Below are positions 6,627-12,812 of a stretch of 36,483 nucleotides of DNA, one piece after another. Made by a program: the position numbers and the translations under genes. The notes beneath the pieces are model-generated. The model searched no databases. It was not told the origin of the DNA and saw only the letters and a program-made list of their open reading frames with translations. Source of the DNA: a bacterium (GTDB lineage: Bacteria > Patescibacteria > Microgenomatia > Levybacterales > GWA1-39-11); contig JAKAHW010000001.1 of NCBI GenBank assembly GCA_021825285.1, positions 1 through 36,483 of the forward strand, written 5' to 3'. Numbering within the stretch: position 1 is the stretch's first letter; each line of letters begins with the position of its first letter.

Positions 6627-7321
6627 GGCGTTATAGGAGTTTTTGTAACAGTTTGAGCTCCGTAAGTAGTGTGCCCATCTTTATCCGTTCTTGCGCTTGA
6701 TGCTATATCAACATCATAATTTCCTTCGACTATATTCTCTTTAAATATTGCTTTTTCACTTAAAATCTTAGAAACTTCAACCATTTGAAAAGAATTGAAA
6801 GGCCTTTTGTTCTTGGAATCGGCAGAAGCGCGACTAAATTCAACTTCTATTTCAGTTTCCTGATTTTTACCCGATAAAATTTTCGTAATCTGTGTAACTC
6901 CGTTTTCAGCTTGACCTTGTGCAGCCAAGATGACCGATTTTTGAGAAAAATCTATCTTAGGAAGCGGCATGTTCGGATCTTTATTTATTTTTGCCCAATT
7001 TAATTTGAATGCCTCTTCGTCGTTAATTATTAATGTTTGTTTTGTATCAAAATCGCATTCGATACCTTGCATTAAATTATCAAACGGAAGTGAAGTTTTT
7101 TCCGCAGTTTCTGTATCTGTATTTGTATCCTTTGCAACATCAACAGCAAATGCTTCTGGTTCAAGTTTGGGTTCAGGTTTTAATTCAGGTTTTGGCTTAT
7201 TATTATCTGTTCCAAAACCAAATAATGTTGCTATTCCTGCTGCAGAAAAACCCTGTAAAATTGAGCGGCGGGAGAATTTGTTGGATTCTTGTTGCGGTTT
7301 TGGAGGTGACTCATTTTCCAT
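6623..7321 (-). CDS. Tat-exported protein with a PrcB-like C-terminal domain
   Basis: The N-terminus carries a twin-arginine signal: SRRSILQGFSAAGIATLFGF (R18, R19). A Lys/Pro/Glu-rich linker with KPEPKLEPE repeats follows (about 41-57). The C-terminal region (about 95-200) resembles the PrcB_C domain: a DEEAFKLNW helix, then PKIDFSQKSVILAAQGQ (121-137), the pattern 'P-x-hydrophobic-DFS-x-x-x-hydrophobic-x-x-G'. This family assignment is tentative. I choose the ATG at 7321 over a GTG at 7339 because TTGACA, 17 nt, TAAACC ends eight bases before it. The gene ends in ATGA shared with the CAP-protein start, so the two products probably work together at the cell surface. Confidence 0.7.
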   Translation of the reverse strand: MENESPPKPQQESNKFSRRSILQGFSAAGIATLFGFGTDNNKPKPELKPEPKLEPEAFAVDVAKDTNTDTETAEKTSLPFDNLMQGIECDFDTKQTLIINDEEAFKLNWAKINKDPNMPLPKIDFSQKSVILAAQGQAENGVTQITKILSGKNQETEIEVEFSRASADSKNKRPFNSFQMVEVSKILSEKAIFKENIVEGNYDVDIASSARTDKDGHTTYGAQTVTKTPITP

Positions 7322-7329
7322 ACTCTTTT

Positions 7330-7358
7330 GGTTTAGCACTTCTAAAATGCTTTGTCAA
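7330..7358 (-). promoter_or_regulatory. Promoter of the Tat-protein/CAP-protein operon
   Basis: On the minus strand TTGACA (7353-7358), a 17-nt spacer and TAAACC (7330-7335) stand eight bases before the ATG at 7321. This arrangement decides the start codon and suggests a leaderless message. Confidence 0.6.
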
Positions 7359-7371
7359 TTAAGGAAGTTTG

Positions 7372-7400
7372 TAGTCAGATTTAATAAAAAATAGTATAAT
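7372..7400 (+). promoter_or_regulatory. Promoter driving the tRNA cluster
   Basis: TAGTCA (7372-7377), 17 nt, TATAAT (7395-7400). The predicted start near 7407 lies just before the first truncated tRNA copy at 7412, so the fragments and the intact tRNA-Arg would be on one transcript. Confidence 0.6.
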
Positions 7401-7411
7401 TCAAGGAGCGT

Positions 7412-7450
7412 GACTCTGTAGCTCAATAGATAAGGGAACCTTGAAAATTT
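7412..7450 (+). pseudogene. Truncated tRNA 5' half (copy of the tRNA-Arg 5' end)
   Basis: GACTCTG-TA-GCTC-AATAGATA matches bases 1-21 of the intact tRNA-Arg at 7494 with one change in the D-loop, then diverges into AAGGGAACC followed by TTGAAAATTT. The last ten bases recur after the next fragment. No matching own 3' half was found; its acceptor strand could pair with the 3' end of the intact tRNA. Confidence 0.65.
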
Positions 7451-7451
7451 T

Positions 7452-7472
7452 GCTGTCGTAGCTCAATGGATA
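7452..7472 (+). pseudogene. 5' part of a tRNA apparently split in the D-loop
   Basis: GCTGTCG-TA-GCTC-AATGGATA has the form of tRNA positions 1-21. Its acceptor strand is exactly complementary to CGACAGC at 7648-7654, so the other half appears to be the 3' segment at 7578-7655. The two pieces are separated by 105 nt that contain the complete tRNA-Arg. Confidence 0.65.
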
Positions 7473-7483
7473 AGCAGAGCTTG

Positions 7484-7575
7484 AAAATTTGGCGACTCTG
7501 TAGCTCAATGGATAGAGCAGTCCCGTCCTAAGGGAAAGATTGGGAGTTCGACTCTCCCCAGGGTCGCCAAATTTT
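7484..7575 (+). repeat. Inverted repeat enclosing tRNA-Arg and extending its acceptor stem
   Basis: AAAATTTGGC (7484-7493) is the exact reverse complement of GCCAAATTTT (7566-7575). Together with the 7-bp acceptor stem this makes a continuous 17-bp helix with one G-U pair, with the encoded CCA inside the paired region of the precursor. Confidence 0.8.
7494..7569 (+). tRNA. tRNA-Arg (anticodon CCU), CCA encoded
   Basis: Cloverleaf by eye: acceptor GACTCTG/CAGGGTC (one T-G), D-stem GCTC/GAGC with loop AATGGATA, anticodon stem of four good pairs (TCCC/GGGA) with loop GTCCTAA giving anticodon CCT, variable AGATT, perfect T-stem GGGAG/CTCCC with loop TTCGACT, discriminator G and encoded CCA. The anticodon reads AGG arginine codons. 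Length is 76 nt. A G-A mismatch closes the anticodon stem. It is embedded between two halves of another tRNA-like sequence. Confidence 0.88.
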
Positions 7576-7577
7576 TA

Positions 7578-7655
7578 GAGCAACCTGTCCTACTTTTTTC
7601 TTTTCAGAAAAAAGCGTATTGGGAGAGATTGGAGGTTCGACTCCTCTCGACAGCG
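7578..7655 (+). pseudogene. 3' part of a split tRNA-Arg-like gene with a hairpin insert in the anticodon loop
   Basis: GAGCA continues exactly where the 5' part at 7452-7472 stops. The segment has a GTCCTA anticodon-loop sequence as in the intact tRNA-Arg, then extra sequence with an A/T hairpin (CTTTTTTC 7593-7600, GAAAAAAG 7607-7614), then GGGAGAGATT, T-arm GGAGG-TTCGACT-CCTCT and acceptor CGACAGC plus G. The pairing with 7452-7458 is perfect. No CCA follows (CAG). It is probably a pseudogene; an unusual spliced tRNA cannot be excluded from sequence alone. Confidence 0.6.
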
Positions 7656-7717
7656 CAGCAAAATAGTGAGGGGTAATCTTAATTTTAACTTTTGATTTTT
7701 AACATTTGATTTTTTTT

Positions 7718-7772
7718 CGGGGTGTAGTTCATCGGTGAGGCAAACCCTCCCGATTCACTAATTCTAAGTATA
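7718..7772 (+). pseudogene. Truncated 5' copy of tRNA-Pro
   Basis: The first 19 bases, CGGGGTGTAGTTCATCGGT, are identical to the start of the intact tRNA-Pro 55 bases downstream. The copy then diverges, sharing only CGATTC from the anticodon stem, and has no 3' half. This is the third truncated 5' tRNA copy in about 400 bases. Confidence 0.7.
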
Positions 7773-7844
7773 CGGGGTGTAGTTCATCGGTAGAACGCGC
7801 GATTCGGGTTCGCGAAGCAGGAGGTTCAATTCCTCTCACCCCGA
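7773..7844 (+). tRNA. tRNA-Pro (anticodon CGG)
   Basis: Acceptor CGGGGTG/CACCCCG is the usual proline form with discriminator A. D-stem GTTC/GAAC, anticodon stem CGCGA/TCGCG with loop TTCGGGT giving anticodon CGG, variable AAGCA, T-arm GGAGG-TTCAATT-CCTCT. The next bases are CCG rather than CCA, so CCA would be added after transcription. It converges on the ABC transporter operon; the 3' flank holds GACCGAACGAAGTGAGGGAG, a motif seen again inside def. Confidence 0.88.
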
Positions 7845-7863
7845 CCGAACGAAGTGAGGGAGG

Positions 7864-8562
7864 TTAGACAAGCTCTTTTTTTATTTTTTCAACCAGCCCA
7901 AACGATCCTAATTGGTCTTCTTTTCGTGGTCGTGGAAGATTTACGGTTTCAATTTTTGTAATCTCTCCGTTCTTCATAATTCCGATTCTGTCCGAAAGCA
8001 ATACTGCTTCTTGTAGCATGTGGGATACCATGATAATTGTTTTTTGCGTTTCTTGCCAAATGGACAGCAAATAATTGTGAAGTTCCTCTGTGGTTATTGT
8101 GTCTAGAGCCGAAAATGGTTCATCAAGCAATAAGATATCAGGTTCTGTTGCCAATGCGCGTGCCAAGCCGACCCGTTGCCTTTGTCCTCCCGACAATTCA
8201 CGAGGGTATTTATGTTTAAAATTTTCAAGATCAACAAGGGACAAATATTTTCTTGTTTGCTCGGCTATTTTTGTGTGATGCCATTCAAGCATATCCATTC
8301 CGAATTTTACATTTTGTTCAACAGTAAGCCATGGAAAAAGGCCGGCAGATTGGAAAACCATAGAAATTTTTCCGTCAACTTTAAGGTCACCACTTGTTGG
8401 GTTCTCAATTCCGGCAATAATTTTTAAGATTGTAGATTTTCCGCATCCAGAAGGCCCAACAAGACAGAAAAATTCCTCTTTTTCAATTTCAAAAGAAGCG
8501 TCCTTTACAGCAGGCGTTTTGGACCCCTTATAAATTTTTGAGATGCTGGAAAGCTTAATCAA
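7864..8562 (-). CDS. ABC transporter ATPase, nitrate/sulfonate/taurine importer type (SsuB/TauB/NrtD-like)
   Basis: The nucleotide-binding subunit of an importer at the inner face of the membrane. All motifs are present: Walker A GPSGCGKST (36-44), Q-loop Q71, signature LSGGQRQR (123-130), Walker B ILLLDE (143-148), D-loop SALD and switch H181. The 232-residue length and the sequence around PFSALDTITTEE fit the SsuB/TauB/NrtD subfamily. It overlaps the permease gene by 8 nt. No periplasmic or lipoprotein substrate-binding gene is adjacent, so the substrate cannot be named; subfamily labels alone are weak evidence for it. Confidence 0.9.
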   Translation of the reverse strand: MIKLSSISKIYKGSKTPAVKDASFEIEKEEFFCLVGPSGCGKSTILKIIAGIENPTSGDLKVDGKISMVFQSAGLFPWLTVEQNVKFGMDMLEWHHTKIAEQTRKYLSLVDLENFKHKYPRELSGGQRQRVGLARALATEPDILLLDEPFSALDTITTEELHNYLLSIWQETQKTIIMVSHMLQEAVLLSDRIGIMKNGEITKIETVNLPRPRKEDQLGSFGLVEKIKKELV

Positions 8563-9370
8563 ACCGGAACCTTTCTGCTATATGCAATAATTTCTGCCAA
8601 ACAAAGTAATTCAAAAGCGCAATTATTATAATCATGGCTGCAAGGCTCGCAAGAAATGTTTCGTTTTTTCCCTGGGAAAAGGTGTTGACCAAAAGGCTTC
8701 CAAGTCCGAAAAGGTCGTCTTTTGGAGTTCCGTTTGGAATATAGGTATGTAGTGCCTCTGCTACTATAATAATACTCCATGCTTGGGACCAGGCAAGAAG
8801 AGAACCTGTCATAATTGATGGAAAAATTGATGGCAACGTTATGTTGAACAGTTTTTTTGTTCCTTTGGCGCCAAAAACTTTTGACGAATTGTGAATATCT
8901 TCAGGAATAGTTTTGAGTCCCCCTATCATACTAAATACCAAATTTCCGACCATGGCAAAAGTAATAATAAAAATTGCCGCACCTTCCAGGAAGTTTGCCT
9001 GAATGAAAGTAACAACGATAATCGGAAAAAAAGCCAAAACCGGAATTGATTGCGCTATATCAAAAATTGGGAGTAAGAATTTTTCAAGTTTTTGATTTCC
9101 GGTAATAATTAACGCGAGAGGAACACTTAGCACAAGAGCAATTATGTACGCAATAGCCAGGCGCAAGATAGTATTAAATGAAGCAGTCAAAATACCTAAG
9201 AAAGAAATTTGGGTTACGTTAACTGAGAATCCGGGATTTAAAAAACGTAAAAGTACAAAAAGACCGAGTGTAAGAAGAGAAATAACGATTGCAACGGATG
9301 TAAAATGTCTTTTGAATGAAGTTTTATAGCTAAAGTGGAAGTGGTGATGGTAATGTTTAACGGTTGCCAT
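8555..9370 (-). CDS. ABC transporter permease (SsuC/TauC-like) with a His-rich N-terminus
   Basis: A 271-residue membrane subunit with about six helices and the cytoplasmic coupling loop (EAA-like) IPEDIHNSSKVFGAKGTKKL near residues 155-175 that would dock with the ATPase. The first 13 residues are unusual: His at 6, 8, 9, 10 and 12 just before the first membrane segment, a possible metal-binding tail on the cytosolic side. The pair forms a two-gene operon. A TATGAT directly before the ATG suggests either a leaderless message or a start a little further in. Confidence 0.88.
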   Translation of the reverse strand: MATVKHYHHHFHFSYKTSFKRHFTSVAIVISLLTLGLFVLLRFLNPGFSVNVTQISFLGILTASFNTILRLAIAYIIALVLSVPLALIITGNQKLEKFLLPIFDIAQSIPVLAFFPIIVVTFIQANFLEGAAIFIITFAMVGNLVFSMIGGLKTIPEDIHNSSKVFGAKGTKKLFNITLPSIFPSIMTGSLLAWSQAWSIIIVAEALHTYIPNGTPKDDLFGLGSLLVNTFSQGKNETFLASLAAMIIIIALLNYFVWQKLLHIAERFRFD

Positions 9371-9494
9371 ATCATAATTCTAAATCTTTTTGTTGTCTAA
9401 ATGAAGGGGTTTACAATATTAGCTTTTGCCCCAGCTATACATAAGTATTCTAGTATCTCAGGTGTAAGCGCTTCATTACGCATTTTTCTCTCAA

Positions 9495-9523
9495 TTGACG
9501 AATTGGTTAGCCTTCACTATACT
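9495..9523 (+). promoter_or_regulatory. Promoter of the beta-lactamase-like hydrolase gene
   Basis: TTGACG (9495-9500), 17-nt spacer, TATACT (9518-9523), with a CGAGGG ribosome-site-like sequence six to eleven bases before the ATG at 9544. The rest of the 9371-9494 gap shows no further gene. Confidence 0.65.
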
Positions 9524-9543
9524 GAAATTAACGAGGGAAACAT

Positions 9544-11877
9544 ATGAAAAGAGTATTGGTAATTGGGTTGTTGTTCTTATTTCTTGCCCTACCGGTTTTT
9601 GCTGACAGCGATTATGCCACTAGTGTTTCGGTTTCCGATGCTGTTTATGCGGATCTTGCTGTCCGGCATTACTTGGATAACGTAAGTATTGTCTATAAAG
9701 ATGGCCAAGCTGACCACGATGTTAACCTTAATGAAACACGGCACTGGATTCCTGCTAGTACTGTCAAAACTTTTGCAGCAATGTATGCATATAAGCTTGC
9801 AGCTGAGAAAAAGCTTAACCTCAACAATAAAGTCATTATTGACACAAAAAATGATGTTCCTACGGAACTTGTTACTGACGAAATGCCTACGCTTATGGAA
9901 GGTGACCTTGTCACTATAGATAGGTTGCTTAGGCAAATGATAACCCAAAGCGACAATACTGCATTTAACGTGCTTTTGGATGTTTTAGGACGAGATAAGA
10001 TTACTAGCTACATTCAATCCCTTGGGCTTAGCCACAGCCGTATAGGCTCAAAGTTAAATCTTGATACATCTCAAGAGCAATACGAATTTGATGTTCCGGG
10101 ATATGGTATTAACACAACAACAGCGGAAGACTATGCGAAAGCGTTCACCCTTATTAAGGAAAACAAAATTCCGGGGGCTAAAAATTTATTCTCAGTGCTG
10201 AAAAAACAAAAAATCAACATAATGATTCCACGATTATTACCAAAAGACGTTGTATGTGCTCATAAGACCGGAGATTTAGATCCTTTATATCATGACGGAG
10301 GAGTTTGCCAGGACAAAAAGCAATCATACGTCATAACTATTTTTTCCAATGCGGGAAACCCAAACCTTCTGGCTCATTTGTCAAAACTTATTTATACAAA
10401 AGACTACAACTTTGTCGGAGAGGATTTAGATAATAAGCCTTTTGGGCAAGATATACAAGAAAACCATCCGCTTGATCCTCTTGTTATGGCTTTGCCGGCA
10501 CCCAATGTGCTTGGGGCAAACACAGATAACTATCAGGTTCCTTCGATTACGGCAGCGGATTTGGGTGTTACAGCGCAAGATTTGTCCTTAGTAATAAAAG
10601 ATAAAGAGCTGCCTCCTGTTATTATTCCTTCCGATTCTCCTTTCCATTTTCTTTCTGAATTAGTCCAAATTGCTGCAAGGGCTATTGTTCTGGATCCAAA
10701 AGCCAAACTCAATATGGATTTTGATCAAGCAAAACTTCGAATGGCTGAAGCAAAAGATTTGGAAAAACGGGGAAAAACACAAGAAGCGCGAATTGTTTTG
10801 CAAAGTATTCAGCGGGGACTAACAATTATTACAAAAGACGCAGCTCTTGTCCATGATTCCTCTGCTCAAAATACTGTTGAGGCAATTTCCGAAACAAGAT
10901 TTTCTATCCTGGCTCATGAAGTCAAAAAGGCAAAAGGCGGAGAAAAGCTTGCGCTTATAAGGGAAATTGCATTTCAGGCAAAAGATACTTTGAAAAATGT
11001 CCAGCCAAATATTCCTGATGCTACAAACGCGACAAATCCTTCCCAAAAACCGCTTATCGGTGAGGTTGTCGACACAACTTTAAATAAAGTGACCGTCAAA
11101 ACAGCGGGGGGACAAGAAGTAACGATTCCCGCAAACAATAATTCAATTATTGTTAAGGACAAAAGACTTGTACCAACCGTTTCGCCTCTTCCTTCGGCTC
11201 CTTTAAGCGCTTTGGTTAAGGGTACGACTGTTGCTCTTGTCGGATCAACAACTAATAATGTTTTTTATCCGACCTTGATTTTGGCCAATATTCCAAAAGA
11301 ACTTGGTGCGCCGGAGCCAGTGACTGTTGCGAAAGTAGATATCAAAAACAATACAATGGTTGTTGTTGAGAATGGCGTTTATACCCAAGTAAATATCAAT
11401 AAGAATACAAGTATTAAAGGTGATGATACAAATATTCCCTTAAAGGCAATAAAGCCGGGCGATGTTGTGGTGGTTCATGGTGAGCCGCTTACACCAGTTA
11501 TTCCTAAGGCTCAATCAACAATTTCTGTAACTTCGGGACCTAAAAACACGGTTACACCATCAAAAACAATCAAATCTTTTGAAAAACCACAAACAAGCAC
11601 TGTGCCTTCTAATTCGGTAATTTCACCATCGCCAATTCCTTCAACAACCGTCCAAAAAAATCAACTGCAACCGCAACAGCCTATGGTTATTCAAAGTACG
11701 TCCGTTCAGCTAATTGAAAAAAAAGAGGATGTGGTAAAAGCATCTGCTTCGTCTCCTTCCCAGCCGAAATTAGAACAAAAGCCGCAGCCGCAAAATTCCG
11801 CTCCACAACCAAAAAGTCAGCCGCAAACCGTAAAATCGAATCCACCAGCGGTTAAAAGTGATGAAAAGAAAAAATAA
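9544..11877 (+). CDS. Exported class A beta-lactamase-like serine hydrolase with DUF5667/DUF5666-like regions
   Basis: A 777-residue exported protein with a cleavable signal peptide (residues 1-20, ending VFA). The penicillin-binding fold motifs are SxxK (S72-TVK75), SDN (136-138) and KTG (K241). Residues about 360-420 resemble DUF5667 (SPFHFLSELVQ followed by a charged two-helix unit with LRMAEAKDLEKRGKTQEA), and about 500-650 contain two beta-rich repeats like DUF5666 (GEVVDTTLNKVTVKT, AKVDIKNNTMVVV). The last 120 residues are Ser/Pro/Gln/Lys-rich and probably wall-spanning. It is probably a peptidoglycan-interacting hydrolase; resistance to beta-lactams is not implied. The next gene begins 14 nt downstream. 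Confidence 0.82.
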   Translation: MKRVLVIGLLFLFLALPVFADSDYATSVSVSDAVYADLAVRHYLDNVSIVYKDGQADHDVNLNETRHWIPASTVKTFAAMYAYKLAAEKKLNLNNKVIIDTKNDVPTELVTDEMPTLMEGDLVTIDRLLRQMITQSDNTAFNVLLDVLGRDKITSYIQSLGLSHSRIGSKLNLDTSQEQYEFDVPGYGINTTTAEDYAKAFTLIKENKIPGAKNLFSVLKKQKINIMIPRLLPKDVVCAHKTGDLDPLYHDGGVCQDKKQSYVITIFSNAGNPNLLAHLSKLIYTKDYNFVGEDLDNKPFGQDIQENHPLDPLVMALPAPNVLGANTDNYQVPSITAADLGVTAQDLSLVIKDKELPPVIIPSDSPFHFLSELVQIAARAIVLDPKAKLNMDFDQAKLRMAEAKDLEKRGKTQEARIVLQSIQRGLTIITKDAALVHDSSAQNTVEAISETRFSILAHEVKKAKGGEKLALIREIAFQAKDTLKNVQPNIPDATNATNPSQKPLIGEVVDTTLNKVTVKTAGGQEVTIPANNNSIIVKDKRLVPTVSPLPSAPLSALVKGTTVALVGSTTNNVFYPTLILANIPKELGAPEPVTVAKVDIKNNTMVVVENGVYTQVNINKNTSIKGDDTNIPLKAIKPGDVVVVHGEPLTPVIPKAQSTISVTSGPKNTVTPSKTIKSFEKPQTSTVPSNSVISPSPIPSTTVQKNQLQPQQPMVIQSTSVQLIEKKEDVVKASASSPSQPKLEQKPQPQNSAPQPKSQPQTVKSNPPAVKSDEKKK

Positions 11878-11891
11878 TTTATAGTTTTACA

Positions 11892-12812
11892 ATGAAATTG
11901 CCTATTTTTTTCGCTGCACAATTTTTCATAATAATTTTACTTATTGGAACTTCCATACAATCCGGGCAAGCCCGAATAGCCAGACATTCAGTAAAACAAG
12001 TTTTGGGGGCAAGATATCTAGCCCAAGAGGTTTTGCCTGAAAACCTTCCGCTAGACCAAACAATTCAGCCGGAGACAGTACAGCCAGATCAAGCCCCAAG
12101 TAATCCGGACAACAACACATCAGGAGCCACACTTTATGGGCCTCAAGAGACAGGAAGTTTTCAAGACCAAACTCAAATTGCTCCGGATCAAACAACCTCA
12201 CAATCAATCCAACAACCCCCAGAACAACCTTTACAGGTAGATGAAGTAAGCATAATTAATCAAAATCCAACGCCAACAGAAGACCAGAGTGCGCAAATCA
12301 CTCCTTCACCATCAATAACAAGCGTTGAAGAGCAGACAAGAGAAAACCAACAGGAAACCGTAGATACAGCCTTGGAAAGCAATTCGTCTCCTGAAAACCT
12401 ACCGGAAATCAATTCTAAAACAGCAGTTGAAGAACTCGAAAAAATAGATGTTGTTGCAGCCAATAAAGCAGAACAGGAGGATAGGCAGCTGCAGGAAGCA
12501 AAAGACCCGCAGCAGCAAACAGAGGCGCTGATCAATTTTGCTAAAGATAAAGTAGTTGATATCAACCAAAAGATTTCAGGGAATGATTTTTCAACTGTCT
12601 CATTTCTGATTCAGAGGTTTTCAGATCAAATAGATAAAGCCCAGGACAATCTGGGGCAAATTAATATAGTAGCACAGGCACAAGTTCAAAAAAAATTAAA
12701 AACATTTTGTAAACAAGCAGATTTAGGGCTTAAAACCCAGCAGCTTATTGTTCCCGAGGACATAGAGCAAGACTTTGAAATTGCAAGAGGGTTATGTTTG
12801 GCTACTCAATGA
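11892..12812 (+). CDS. Hypothetical exported protein, low-complexity linker plus C-terminal helical domain
   Basis: Not recognised. A hydrophobic N-terminal signal or anchor (about 4-22) is followed by roughly 150 residues rich in Gln, Pro, Thr, Ser and Asp, then an acidic helical region (about 170-220) and a C-terminal helical domain with two cysteines (CKQ and CLATQ) that could form a disulfide. The composition resembles the tail of the preceding hydrolase. Its TGA overlaps the ATG of the deacetylase downstream, so the three genes from 9544 probably form one operon acting outside the membrane. Confidence 0.7.
   Translation: MKLPIFFAAQFFIIILLIGTSIQSGQARIARHSVKQVLGARYLAQEVLPENLPLDQTIQPETVQPDQAPSNPDNNTSGATLYGPQETGSFQDQTQIAPDQTTSQSIQQPPEQPLQVDEVSIINQNPTPTEDQSAQITPSPSITSVEEQTRENQQETVDTALESNSSPENLPEINSKTAVEELEKIDVVAANKAEQEDRQLQEAKDPQQQTEALINFAKDKVVDINQKISGNDFSTVSFLIQRFSDQIDKAQDNLGQINIVAQAQVQKKLKTFCKQADLGLKTQQLIVPEDIEQDFEIARGLCLATQ

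Noticed and set aside
7593..7614. Rho-independent terminator after tRNA-Arg
   Set aside because: The hairpin is A/T only with no T-run after it, and it lies within a tRNA-like context continuing into a T-arm.
12794..12808. Earlier ATG of the second deacetylase
   Set aside because: The ATG at 12809 overlaps the previous stop as ATGA, the usual coupling in this window.
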